NCBI RefSeq assembly: GCF_026626745.1
Contig: NZ_JAPNJW010000001.1
Location: 1,890,001-1,954,000 of the forward strand
DNA length: 64,000 nucleotides
Source of the DNA: Nannocystis sp. RBIL2
GTDB taxonomy: Bacteria; Myxococcota_A; Polyangia; Nannocystales; Nannocystaceae
Reading direction: 5' to 3'
The notes beneath the pieces were generated by a model, which ran no database searches, was not told where the DNA came from, and saw nothing but the letters and a program-made list of their open reading frames with translations. Position numbers and translations under genes: made by a program. Numbering within the stretch: position 1 is the stretch's first letter; each line of letters begins with the position of its first letter. Of this stretch, positions 1 through 9,785 are shown in pieces.

Positions 1-494
1 CGGTCGTCCATCGAGGTGAAGGTCCATTCATGGCGCCCCCCCGTTGGGGCCGCCTGAGGCGCCGACTGTCGCCAGGAGCTGCTCGCCGGCACGGAGTGAC
101 CCCGGCCGAGGTCACCCCTGCGACGTAGCACCGCCGAATCGCACCAGCGCACAAGGGCCACGTGGTGGATATCCCGCCAGTACAGATTGTACTCTCGCAA
201 CACCCGTCGCCCGCCGACAAGACCCAGAGGTCGAAGCGTATGAGCCGCTGCTGCTCTTGCGCGCCGAGCAGGTGGGCGCCGCTGGCTCGGAGCTCGAGCT
301 CGTCGCGCCCGTCGGCCGCCTGCGCTGACCCACGGCGCGAGCGGCAGTCACAGGATGCTCACGCCCCGTGCACGAATCGACAGGCCCGCGGCCGCTCAGT
401 GGAAGGGTAAGCGTCCGGCGAGCTGCGTTCCCAGTTGAGCTGTCGTTCGGCCTCGGCCGCGTGATGTTCGCGAAACATTCGAGCGAGGCGTAGC

Positions 495-664
495 CCTGTG
501 ACAGACTCTGGGACGAAGCCGGAACGACGCAGATAACCGCAGAACAAACCGAGCATCTTCAACCCCCCGCGCATTTTCGAGAATTCAGGGCTGCGCTGTC
601 TTTGGCGCGGGGTTTGCTGAGGCTTAGAATTTGTTCCACTCAGTACTGCGCCGTCTGTCACAGG
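495..664. repeat. MITE-like element, copy 1 (11-bp terminal inverted repeats)
   Basis: The element is 170 bp and begins with CCTGTGACAGA (495-505) and ends with its exact reverse complement TCTGTCACAGG (654-664). Bases 495-639 align without gaps to 7850-7994 with seven mismatches (about 95% identity). On the minus strand both copies keep a short frame containing LFCGYLRRSGFVPES, and two of the changes are silent in that frame. I see no clear target-site duplication. Short length, terminal inverted repeats, multiple copies and no transposase fit a non-autonomous mobile element, but a relic of a longer insertion sequence is also possible. Confidence 0.6.
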
Positions 665-686
665 TGATTCATTCTAATCACCTGTG
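659..686. repeat. 11-bp stem-loop overlapping the right end of the repeat element
   Basis: CACAGGTGATT (659-669) pairs perfectly with AATCACCTGTG (676-686) around a 6-base loop. The left arm includes the terminal repeat of the MITE-like element. It may be part of the element's end structure or a terminator; there is no T-run after it. Confidence 0.45.
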
Positions 687-948
687 CTCTCTTCGCTTTT
701 TGGGCTTTCCCTTGCATGCGTGAGGGCGCGTCCGAGGAGCCCGTGACGGATCCGCGCCGTTGAGTAGCTCGGGGCTATGGCTCCTGTGCGCCGTGGTGCT
801 CGGAGGCAACCATGCGTGGCGACCTTACCTCGATGCCGGGTGACTCGCCCAACTCTGCCAACCTCTGGAGGAAGTCACGCGCCACACGCCAGCACGAGCG
901 AGCAACTATCGCACGGCTCGCGTGGCGGAGCCCCTGGCGTAGCCGTTG

Positions 949-1086
949 GTGACGACCTGGCCCAAGAGCCGCGTCCTCGAGCTGGCTCCCGCCCGCATAT
1001 TCAAGGAGTGGGGCCTCGGCGGCGCCATGGTCGTGATCACCGGCTTCCTGTTCGTCTACCACGTGCTCGGCTACATCGCCGCCTGA
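949..1086 (+). CDS. small single-span membrane protein (hypothetical)
   Basis: A 45-residue frame starts with GTG at 949 and ends at TGA 1084-1086. Residues 1-22 are polar and basic (TWPKSRVLELAPARIFKEW), and residues 23-45 form one hydrophobic span (GGAMVVITGFLFVYHVLGYI) that runs almost to the C-terminus. Such a layout suggests an inner-membrane microprotein with its C-terminus in the bilayer. It lies 180 bases upstream of the hybrid histidine kinase on the same strand. No family is recognised and the start is uncertain (TTG at 946 is an alternative). The frame stands out from its surroundings because the hydrophobic segment is clean and ends at a stop. Confidence 0.42.
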   Translation: MTTWPKSRVLELAPARIFKEWGLGGAMVVITGFLFVYHVLGYIAA

Positions 1087-1266
1087 GCCGCCGGCGCGCC
1101 GCTCGCTGCGCCGCGCCGTCGACCTCCGCAGCTGGACGCCGCTCGCGCCGTCGTCGGCCCTGTCGGGCCGCCCGCTCCCCTGACGCGTCCTTGACTCGGC
1201 GCTCCCCGGAGAAACCGGCATGACGCCACGGGTGGCATTACCCTGTGTCGTCGACGCGAGGTCGGG

Positions 1267-3261
<1,995 letters not shown>

Positions 3262-3352
3262 CGGCTCGTGGCACACCGCCGAGGTCCGATCGGGACCCGT
3301 GGCCCCGTCGACAGTCTCAACCTCGCCGCCTGCCAAGACCTGGGAGGCCCGT

Positions 3353-3559
3353 ATGCACGACGCCGAGACGAGCGCGCGCAAGTGCCTCGAGGCTGCAGGG
3401 GCCGACCCTCGCCGCGTGGTCGTGACTCTCGCGCCCGGCGAGCCTGTCGAGTTCAGCGTCCCGTCCGACTCGCCGCAAGCGCGGTGTGTCCGCGAGGCAC
3501 TCGCGCTGCTCAGAGGCCGCACCGGTCCAGCCGCTCGAGCCGCAGGCAGGCGGACCTGA
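3353..3559 (+). CDS. small protein with a Cys pair, possible fragment of an AgmX/PglI-like C-terminal domain
   Basis: A 68-residue frame starts with ATG at 3353 behind CTGGGAGGCCCGT, a good ribosome site. It has two cysteines about 37 residues apart (RKCLEAAG and ARCVREAL) flanking a predicted strand segment (VVVTLAPGEPVEFSV). The spacing and the second-Cys helix recall the TonB-like AgmX/PglI C-terminal domain common in myxobacterial secreted proteins. That is a resemblance only. Just downstream, in another frame (about 3560-3710), an Arg/Pro-flanked hydrophobic stretch GLAIAGGTVFSVGLGF is readable, so the whole may be a decayed longer gene broken by a frameshift. Confidence 0.4.
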   Translation: MHDAETSARKCLEAAGADPRRVVVTLAPGEPVEFSVPSDSPQARCVREALALLRGRTGPAARAAGRRT

Positions 3560-3707
3560 CGTCGGTGCACTGCTGCCAGTGACGGGTCGCCCACCCGCAG
3601 CCCAATCGACCACGTCGGCACCTCGTCCGGGTCGCGGGCTCGCCATCGCGGGAGGCACGGTCTTCAGCGTCGGCCTCGGTTTCATCGGCGCCAGCGGCTA
3701 CCGGGGA

Positions 3708-4022
3708 TCACGCCGTAGTCGCAGGCGGGGTCCAGGTCGACGCGATGGTCGCCGTCGCCACCGAGCTCGGCGCCGGGTACCTCAGGACGTAGCGGACCTC
3801 CATCTGCCCCTCGTGCGCGCCCGCCTCGTGGACCGCGATCACGTTCGGGTGCGACAGCTGTGCCATCAGCTTCGCCTCGCGCAGCAGCCGGGCGCGCAGC
3901 AGCTCGCGCCGCGGCGCCGCGTCGGTGCGCAGCGGCTTGATCGCCACCTTGCGATCGAGGTGCTCGTCGTACGCCGCGTACACGACTCCCGCCCGCGCCG
4001 AGGTGCCCGCAGCCCCGCCGTT
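3708..4022 (-). pseudogene. truncated Ser/Thr protein kinase N-lobe
   Basis: On the minus strand the frame gives ...GVVYAAYDEHLDRKVAIK..., then a helix (LLREAKLMAQLSHPNVIAVHEAG), which is the glycine-loop to alpha-C part of a Pkn2-type kinase with its VAIK lysine. After about 100 residues the similarity stops (EGQMEVRYVLRYPAPS), and the catalytic loop (HRD) and DFG segment are absent. The glycine loop is also degraded (GTSARAG where GxMG is expected). No start codon or ribosome site precedes it. It is a relic rather than a working gene and lies directly downstream of a second relic on the same strand. Confidence 0.7.
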
Positions 4023-4081
4023 GTTACAGCGTTCCCGGGCGCCGCCCGGGCGCGACATCGAGCGCCGCGGGCGCCGCCGGC

Positions 4082-4363
4082 TCAAGGCTTGAGCACGACC
4101 TTGATGCAGCCGTCCTGCTTGTCGCGGAACGTCTTGTAGGCGTTCGGCGCCTCGTCGAGCGGCAGGCGGTGGGTGATGACGAACGACGGGTCGATAGCGC
4201 CGCTCTCGATCTTCTCGAGCAGCGGACGGAGGTAGCGCTGCATGTGCGTCTGGCCCATGCGCATCGTCAGGCCCTTGTTCATCGCCGCGCCGAACGGGAC
4301 CTTGTCGAGCAGGCCGACGTACACGCCGGGGATCGAGAGGGTGCCGGTCTTGCGGCAGCACAT
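4082..4363 (-). pseudogene. C-terminal fragment of a zinc-dependent alcohol/formaldehyde dehydrogenase
   Basis: The frame contains [19 protein letters not shown], then [20 protein letters not shown], then [20 protein letters not shown], then IKVVLKP. This is the last 90 or so residues of a class III-like alcohol dehydrogenase (family length about 385). The zinc-binding N-terminal part and most of the Rossmann fold are missing. It is homologous to, but clearly different from, the intact dehydrogenase at 6024-7172, so it is not a simple duplicate of it. An ATG exists at 4363, but a 93-residue fragment would not fold as an enzyme. Confidence 0.8.
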
Positions 4364-4566
4364 GGGATCACCACGCGGTGACCAGCGGGCCCGGCAGCGC
4401 CCGCGCAAAAGGCTGCCGGAGGTCGCCGGACGGCCTCGCAGCGGCGAGCCGCCCCGCCGCGCGCCGTCACGCGCCGCGCTCGCGCGCGACGCGGCGGGGG
4501 CACCGCCGTGGCATCCGTCGACCCATTACGCATTGACATCCGGCGTGCGGGGATCAGCTTTGTCGC

Positions 4567-5088
4567 GTGCAACGATCGACCATTCTCCAGCCCGGTGTGG
4601 AGGCCCCCGATTTCACGCTCAAGGCGACGCCGGATCAGACCGTCTCGCTGTCCGACTTCCGCGGCCGGCCGGTCGTCCTCGCGTTCTACCCGGCCGACTG
4701 GAGCCCGGTCTGCGGCGATCAGATGAGCGTCTACAACCAGATCCTCGACGAGTTCCGCACCCACGACGCGCAACTGCTCGCAATCTCGACCGACGGCGTG
4801 TGGTGCCACCTCGCGTTCGCCCGCGACCGCCGGCTCGGCTTCCCTTTGCTCGCCGACTTCGAGCCCAAGGGGGCGGTCGGCCGGACGTACGGCGCCTACG
4901 ACGACAGGGAAGGGGTCTGCGAGCGGGCGCTGTTCGTGATCGACGGCGATGGGCGGATCGCGTGGAGCTACCTGTCGCCGAGCGGCGTCAACCCCGGCGC
5001 CGACGGGATCCTCGCGGCGCTCGAGCGGCTGCGTCCGGGCGAGCCGCCCCAGACGCGACCCCGACAACAACACGAGACACACCCATGA
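4567..5088 (+). CDS. peroxiredoxin (AhpC/TSA family)
   Basis: The 173-residue protein reduces hydrogen peroxide and alkyl hydroperoxides in the cytoplasm. The peroxidatic centre is YPADWSPVCGD, with Cys49 and the Pro42-x3-Ser46-x2-Cys49 pattern, where Ser replaces the usual Thr. The thioredoxin fold continues through LLAISTDGVWCHLAFA and ALFVIDGDGRIAW. Two further cysteines (VWC and GVC) are possible resolving residues. The start is GTG at 4567; there is no other in-frame start with better context. The stop overlaps the ATG of the next gene (ATGA), so the two are translationally coupled. The neighbour is a thioredoxin-fold protein, which fits a peroxidase with its reductant or a thiol-stress pair. 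Confidence 0.93.
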   Translation: MQRSTILQPGVEAPDFTLKATPDQTVSLSDFRGRPVVLAFYPADWSPVCGDQMSVYNQILDEFRTHDAQLLAISTDGVWCHLAFARDRRLGFPLLADFEPKGAVGRTYGAYDDREGVCERALFVIDGDGRIAWSYLSPSGVNPGADGILAALERLRPGEPPQTRPRQQHETHP

Positions 5089-5630
5089 GCACGCTCAAGC
5101 CAACCCTCGACCCCGACGATCACCTGCGCGGGCCGTTGTCGGCGCCGATCCAACTGGTCGAGTTCGGCGATTACGAATGTCCGTACTGCGGCCAAGCCCA
5201 CCGGACCATTGCGGCGCTGAGGGCCGCGCTCGGCGACCGATTGTGCTTCGCGTTCCGCCACTTCCCGCTGGTCGGCGCGCACCCCCACGCCGAGCTCGCC
5301 GCCCAGGCCGCCGAGGCTGCGGGCGCGCAGGGGAAGTTCTGGGACATGCATGATCTGCTGTACGGAGACCAGCGCGCGCTGAGCCTGCCGCACCTCGAGC
5401 GACACGCGCGCGCGCTCGGGCTCGACATGGAACGCTTCGCCGACGATCTGCGCTCCCACCGTCACCTCGGCAAGATCCGCGCCCATGTTCATAGCGGGGC
5501 GATCAGCGGGGTCGGCGGGACGCCGACGTTCTTCATCAACGGGCGCCGACACGACGGCGCGCACGACTTCGACTCGCTGCTCGCGGCGCTGACGATGGAC
5601 CCGACCGAGCGCCTCCAGGCGCACGGGTGA
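5085..5630 (+). CDS. DsbA-family thioredoxin-fold disulfide oxidoreductase
   Basis: The 181-residue protein has the redox motif CPYC at residues 32-35 in FGDYECPYCGQAH, a helical insertion as in DsbA, and the cis-proline loop GVGGTPTFFING (Pro about 147). The family transfers or isomerises disulfides using the CxxC pair. No signal peptide or membrane span is visible, so unlike classical DsbA this member looks cytoplasmic. Its ATG lies within the stop of the peroxiredoxin gene (4-base overlap). This suggests that it reduces the peroxiredoxin or works with it during oxidative stress; that link is inferred from coupling only. Confidence 0.92.
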   Translation: MSTLKPTLDPDDHLRGPLSAPIQLVEFGDYECPYCGQAHRTIAALRAALGDRLCFAFRHFPLVGAHPHAELAAQAAEAAGAQGKFWDMHDLLYGDQRALSLPHLERHARALGLDMERFADDLRSHRHLGKIRAHVHSGAISGVGGTPTFFINGRRHDGAHDFDSLLAALTMDPTERLQAHG

Positions 5631-6023
5631 CGAGACGGCGATTGGCTCGGACCGAGCCGCAGGTCGGCCCGGGGTCGCCGGTGTCGGAACACGGGTCGAA
5701 TCCCCACAGCCGCCTTTGAGGCGCCGCCGCAGCTGTTCGCGCTACTCCTCGCTGATGGGCGCACACGGCCAGGGCGGCGAGGGCCCGGGAGCTCCGGCGC
5801 GAGCGCCGCACTTGAACATCCCCAGGCTACTCCAGCGTCACCTTGATTGATCGCCTCCTCGTCCTTGACAGCCCTGGACATTGGGGCGCTACCGCTGATG
5901 GCCGGCGACCGGCCGGCGTCCAGGACCGTGGCATACCAGTCTTCGGGCTTGCCCGACGTGACGTTGTCCTGGTCGATCTGCAGCCGCGTGATCTTCTCGC
6001 AGATCGCGGTCGCCCTCCCGCAA
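5631..6023. other. intergenic region with a possible coding relic
   Basis: No intact gene is seen in these 393 bases. On the minus strand, about 6011-5860, one frame reads ICEKITRLQIDQDNV then GKPEDWYATVLDAG, which looks like real protein rather than a shadow, but it has no start codon and then runs into low-quality sequence. I take it as a possible relic next to the dehydrogenase. A stretch at about 5688-5705 (GGGTCGAATCCCC) resembles a tRNA T-arm but has no acceptor or other arms. Confidence 0.35.
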
Positions 6024-7172
6024 CTACAGGTGGGGCTTGAGACAGACCTTGGTCCAGCCGTGGTCGCGCCGGTCGAAGTGCTTGTATGCCTCCGGCGCGG
6101 ACGAAAGCGGCAGCTCGTGCGAGACCACGAAAGACGGCAGCGCCTTGCCGGACGTGACGAGCCGGAGGAGCTGGCGGTTGTACGCCTTCACATTGGTCTG
6201 GCCGGTCGCCATGGACTGGCCCTTGAACCAGTACATGCCGTAGTCGAAGACGAGCTTCCCCTGCTTGCCCAGCTCGTCCTGGGCCCCCGGATCTTCCGGA
6301 ACGAAGACCCCGACCACGCCGATCCCGCCGGTGAACTTCACCGAGTGGACGAGGTTGTTCAGCGTGATGTTGGCCTGCTCGTTGCCCGCCGCGTCCTGCG
6401 CCTGGTAGCCGACGCACTCGCAGCCGCTGTCGGCGCCCCTGCCTCTGGTGAGCTTCAGGACCTCCTCGACTGGATCGACCTTGGAGAAGTCGATCGGGAT
6501 CGCGCCGATCTTCTCGGCTAGCGCGAGCCGGTCGGAGTGACGATCGACGACCATGATCTTGCTGGCGCCCTTGATGACCGCCGAGTACGCCGCCATCAGG
6601 CCTACCGGCCCGGCACCATAGATGACGACGGAGTCCCCGGGCCGCATCCGCGCCAGCTCGGTCGCATGATAACCGGTCGGGAAAATGTCGGCGAGCATGA
6701 CGTAGTCGATCTGCCGCTCCGGCGCGTCCTCCGGCAATCGCAGGCAGTTGAAGTCGCCGAACGGCACGCGCAGATACTCGGCCTGCCCGCCATTATACGG
6801 CCCCATGCCCGCGAAGCCGAGCGCCGCCCCTGCGGTGTGCGGGTCGGTGGTGTTGGTGACGAGGCAGTACCCGGTGAGGCCGCGCTCGCAGTTCGCACAC
6901 GCGCCGCACGAGACGTTGAACGGCACGCACACCCAGTCGCCCTTCTTCAGCTTCCAGACGTTCTTGCCGACCTCGATCACCTCGCCGACGTTCTCGTGCC
7001 CGAGGACCCGCCCCTCCTCGAGCGTCGTCCGGCCTTCGTACATGTGCAGGTCGGAGCCGCAAATGTTGGTAGTGTGGACCTTGATGATGACGTCTTTCGG
7101 ATCCTCAATCTTGGGATCGGGCACGTTCTGCACCTTGACGTCGCGTGGGCCGCGGTATACGAGCGCTTTCAT
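6024..7172 (-). CDS. zinc-dependent alcohol dehydrogenase, formaldehyde dehydrogenase-like
   Basis: This 382-residue protein belongs to the medium-chain dehydrogenase family, subgroup of glutathione-independent formaldehyde dehydrogenases, which oxidise aldehydes or alcohols with NAD. Catalytic zinc ligands are in NICGSDLHMYEG and LGHENVGEV. The structural zinc loop has the C-x2-C-x2-C-x7-C pattern (CGACANCERGLTGYC). The coenzyme site is VVIYGAGPVGLMAA. Length is typical. The ATG at 7172 follows CACAGGAGAAGCC, a strong ribosome site, which sets the start although the frame is open further upstream. It stands alone, with a related but truncated dehydrogenase 1.7 kb away. Its substrate is not known; aldehyde detoxification fits the nearby peroxide-stress genes. 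Confidence 0.93.
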   Translation of the reverse strand: MKALVYRGPRDVKVQNVPDPKIEDPKDVIIKVHTTNICGSDLHMYEGRTTLEEGRVLGHENVGEVIEVGKNVWKLKKGDWVCVPFNVSCGACANCERGLTGYCLVTNTTDPHTAGAALGFAGMGPYNGGQAEYLRVPFGDFNCLRLPEDAPERQIDYVMLADIFPTGYHATELARMRPGDSVVIYGAGPVGLMAAYSAVIKGASKIMVVDRHSDRLALAEKIGAIPIDFSKVDPVEEVLKLTRGRGADSGCECVGYQAQDAAGNEQANITLNNLVHSVKFTGGIGVVGVFVPEDPGAQDELGKQGKLVFDYGMYWFKGQSMATGQTNVKAYNRQLLRLVTSGKALPSFVVSHELPLSSAPEAYKHFDRRDHGWTKVCLKPHL

Positions 7173-7481
7173 GGCTTCTCCTGTGGTGTACCCGGGCACT
7201 CTGGTCCAGGCGGGTCTGGGCGCCAGCGCGGCGTCCTCCCGTATCGCCGCGCAAAATCGTACGCGCGGCTCGGCGGGACTCTGGATGGTGCGCACGGCCG
7301 TTCCGCGCGCGCCGTCGTCGACAGAGCCGCGCGTCGGCAAATAAGCGCAGTCGCTCTCCCCGCTGCGCCGTCTTCCCGCCGGGATACGTCATGACGCGCC
7401 CCCGGGCGAATATGCACACCACTGCTCATCACTGCCTCGAGTGGCGCGGCCTTTCAATGCGCAGGCAGCGCCGGCGCGGCG

Positions 7482-7856
7482 ATGTTCCTTCGCTCCTGTC
7501 CGATTGTAGCGGGCGCCGTTGTCGACACCGCCGCGACCGGGGTGCCGTCGCGTCGCTCGGCGAAGCCGGGGGAGCCGCGTGCGTGCGCGCCGGTCAACTG
7601 GGTCATCCGGATCGACAAGGCGTACAGCGAAGTCGACTTCACGGCATCGGCGACGGACCTCCTCAGCGGAGCGGCGATCAACGACCGCGGAGGCCCATGG
7701 GTGATCGACGCGGGCGATGCCGCGGACGCGCTGGATCCGGCGGGCCCGAGCTCGCGCCGCCACGGAACTGTCCGCGGAGGAGACGGCGTTTCCGCCTCGA
7801 CAGCGGAGCCGGAACGCTCGCTAGCGCAAGAATCTGTCACAGGTCGGGACCTGTGA
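7482..7856 (+). CDS. doubtful hypothetical protein ending inside the palindrome
   Basis: A 124-residue frame with high GC at third codon positions between about 7560 and 7760 reads NWVIRIDKAYSEVDF, then TDLLSGAAIND, then GPWVIDAGDAADAL, which looks protein-like. Both ends look poor: the N-terminus is not a clear signal peptide, and the C-terminus runs into the repeat palindrome and stops within it. No family is recognised. It may be the remains of a gene interrupted by the repeat element. Confidence 0.28.
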   Translation: MFLRSCPIVAGAVVDTAATGVPSRRSAKPGEPRACAPVNWVIRIDKAYSEVDFTASATDLLSGAAINDRGGPWVIDAGDAADALDPAGPSSRRHGTVRGGDGVSASTAEPERSLAQESVTGRDL

Positions 7857-7860
7857 CAGA
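7833..7860. repeat. perfect 28-base palindrome at the left end of repeat copy 2
   Basis: TCTGTCACAGGTC (7833-7845) and GACCTGTGACAGA (7848-7860) are exact reverse complements separated by GG. The right arm is the left terminus of repeat copy 2 and the left arm is identical to a right terminus. The site therefore looks like two element ends joined tail to head, either from an abutting deleted copy or as a hairpin end structure. Confidence 0.7.
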
Positions 7861-7994
7861 CTCTGGGACGAAACCGGAACGACGCAGATAACCGCAGAAC
7901 AAACCGAGCATCAGCAACCCCCCGCGCATTTTCGAGAATTCAGGGCTGCGCTGTCCTTGGCGCGGGGTTTGCTAAAGCTTAGAACTTGTTCCAC
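7850..7994. repeat. MITE-like element, copy 2
   Basis: This copy matches 495-639 in the same orientation without gaps and with seven differences in 145 bases. The left terminus CCTGTGACAGA is intact. The right end is degraded: where copy 1 reads GCCGTCTGTCACAGG, this copy reads CCGACCTTCCCTGAG. The two copies thus form direct repeats about 7.2 kb apart. Confidence 0.65.
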
Positions 7995-8250
7995 AGCTAC
8001 TGCTCCGACCTTCCCTGAGCGGGTCTGGGCCGCAGTCCCGCCAGGGGCTTCGTCCCGACCTGGAGCGTCTCCCCGACGTCTCCCCGACACAGGTCGACGC
8101 CCGCGATCCGTGGGGACTCGCGGGCGTTCGATTAGAGCGCTAATTTGTAAATCAGGACGCGGACTTGGGGCGAAAGGCGAGTGCGATCAAAGAGTTGGCA
8201 AATCCGCGTAGTTACTGCTTCGAACAGTGAGAGCAGGAGGAAGTCGATCG

Positions 8251-8284
8251 AAGATTCCGAGCACCGACGATTGCTCGGAATCTT
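8251..8284 (-). terminator. 13-bp perfect hairpin downstream of the 8378-9625 gene
   Basis: AAGATTCCGAGCA (8251-8263) and TGCTCGGAATCTT (8272-8284) pair without mismatch around an 8-base loop. It lies about 95 bases beyond the stop of the leftward gene and before non-coding sequence, as expected for a terminator, although only two Ts end the stem. Confidence 0.6.
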
Positions 8285-8377
8285 GTCTCCCGATCGGATC
8301 ACCCCGACTCCTCGGTCCTGGCCTTTGGGACATCCAGTCGCTCTTCGCCCGTCAGTCTCGGTGCGAAGGGGACCGGC

Positions 8378-9625
8378 TCACCCCAGCGGCGCCGTCTTGG
8401 GCGCGAAGTGGGCGCGAGCGTCTTCGATCGCCTGAGCGGCCTGATTGGCGAGTGCCGGGAAGCGCTCGCGGTAGGCGGCGAGCGCCGCGGTCAGCTGGCC
8501 GCGGCGGATCAGCGCGAGGAGGTCGTCCGGCATGCGCGGACGCTTGCGATCGCGGCCGTAGAGCGCGTCGTACTCGGCCGTGCGCTGGGCGATGTGCTGG
8601 GTCCGCGCGCGGCGATTTTCTTGCGTGCGACGCTCCTGTTCGGCGAGGCGCTCGGCGATCTGACGCGCCAGCGAACCGTAAGCGGCGAACGCCTCCCGCT
8701 TCGCCGCGCTCTGCAGCTCAGGCACGTGATAGACGTGCTCGATCAGGCGGCAGCTCAGCGAGATTGGCAGCCCGCGGCCGGACTTCGCCAGCTCGATCAC
8801 GAGCTTCTGCCGAATGGCCGTAGCGTCGAGCTCGTATCCGGTGAAGCGATCGAGCCGCGCGAGGGCGGCCGGATCTCCGCCCAGCGCGTCATCGAGGAGC
8901 CGCTGGAGCGCGGGGAGATCGGCGGGCAACGGGGCTGCCGCGGCCTCGGCCCGCAGCCGCCGCTCCTGCAGCGCGGCGGCCTTCCTCTGCACCGCCGTGT
9001 CGCCCGCGAGCTCCGGCAGCGCGGCGGCGGCCAGCACCAGCGCGTCGATCTGCCCGGGGTCGGGTCGGCCGCCCAGGACGTCGTGCAGGGCGACGAGCGC
9101 TGGCGCCGAGGCGGCGTCCCCGGCGGCGACTCGCCGCTCGAGCTCCGGAATCGCAACCTCGCCGATCCAGTGCAGCTGCGACCCCGCGGCGTTGACCGCC
9201 CGCTGCTGCGCCGCCACCAGCTCGCGGATCCACGCGGCGAGCCCGGCGAAGTCACCGGCGTCGAGCAGCTCGCGCGTGCGCGCGGCCGTGCGCTTCGGGT
9301 CGGCGTCGGCCCAGATGTGAGTGAAGCGGCCGGACGGGTGGCTATACACCGCTCCGTGAGTCGCGTCGGCGAGCGCCGCCGTCCAGCTGTCGAAGTCGTC
9401 GTACGTGTCGTCGCTCAGCCGGCCGTCGGCGCGGATCACCGCGACGACCCGCTCTGCCCACTCGGGTTCGGGCAGCGGATCGGTATCCTCGAGGTCGGTC
9501 CACGACAGCGACATGCCGCCGAAGCTGCCCGACCGGCGGCGGGCGTTCCACTTGAGCCACTCGGTTCGCTTGCGCAGGAAACGCTCGGGGGACTGCGTGC
9601 AGAGGATCGTGAAGTCGATCGACAC
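8378..9625 (-). CDS. conserved hypothetical protein, helical, soluble
   Basis: The product is 415 residues long. I do not recognise a named family. The N-terminus (SIDFTILCTQSPERFLRKR) is beta-alpha like, followed by an acidic, Trp-rich segment (LSWTDLEDTDPLPEPEW) and SHPSGRFTHIWADADP. The second half is mostly helical, with Ala/Leu/Arg-rich repeats that look like a helical-repeat scaffold (about 150-415). No signal peptide or membrane span is visible. The GTG at 9625 is preferred over the upstream in-frame start because conserved-looking sequence begins there. It is monocistronic, with a strong hairpin after it. Confidence 0.75.
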   Translation of the reverse strand: MSIDFTILCTQSPERFLRKRTEWLKWNARRRSGSFGGMSLSWTDLEDTDPLPEPEWAERVVAVIRADGRLSDDTYDDFDSWTAALADATHGAVYSHPSGRFTHIWADADPKRTAARTRELLDAGDFAGLAAWIRELVAAQQRAVNAAGSQLHWIGEVAIPELERRVAAGDAASAPALVALHDVLGGRPDPGQIDALVLAAAALPELAGDTAVQRKAAALQERRLRAEAAAAPLPADLPALQRLLDDALGGDPAALARLDRFTGYELDATAIRQKLVIELAKSGRGLPISLSCRLIEHVYHVPELQSAAKREAFAAYGSLARQIAERLAEQERRTQENRRARTQHIAQRTAEYDALYGRDRKRPRMPDDLLALIRRGQLTAALAAYRERFPALANQAAQAIEDARAHFAPKTAPLG

Positions 9626-9785
9626 GCGCGAAGGTAACACGGCCGCGGGCCACGGCGTCGCCAAGGCCCGGGTCCGTGCCGTCTCCGGCCGGGCGGATCG
9701 CCGATGACTCGTATCGCCGGATCAGGCGCCGTCTACCGGTTCGAGGTAGAAACGTGCCGCCGCCGTGCGGCCCGGCGGCCCTCGA

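Larger units (their letters stand above)
1..948. other. intergenic / unassigned region
   Basis: I find no convincing gene here. Several open frames cross the region on both strands, but none has a recognisable domain, a ribosome site or consistent composition. The one clear structure is the 170-bp repeat element at 495-664 and the stem-loop that overlaps its right end, listed separately. A minus-strand frame through 661-359 crosses the repeat, and its sequence is partly shared with the second repeat copy at 7.9 kb, so I read it as part of the element rather than a host gene. Confidence 0.5.
7173..8377. other. long gap with weak ORF, palindrome and second repeat copy
   Basis: These 1.2 kb hold no confident gene. 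Listed separately are a doubtful ORF (7482-7856), a perfect 28-base palindrome (7833-7860), the second copy of the MITE-like repeat (7850-7994) and the terminator of the leftward gene (8251-8284). At 8130-8150 there is a relatively AT-rich patch (GCGCTAATTTGTAAATC) of unknown role. Confidence 0.5.

Noticed and set aside
359..661. 100-residue minus-strand frame through the first repeat element
   Set aside because: Part of it is shared with repeat copy 2, where it stops after a few residues. It is more likely part of the mobile element than a gene.
5680..5720. tRNA-like T-arm (GGGTCGAATCCCC)
   Set aside because: The loop is short by one base and no acceptor stem, D-arm or anticodon arm can be built around it.
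5860..6011. Protein-like minus-strand segment (ICEKITRLQIDQDNV, GKPEDWYATVLDAG)
   Set aside because: It looks like genuine coding sequence but has no start, no length and no recognised family, so it is noted only as a possible relic.
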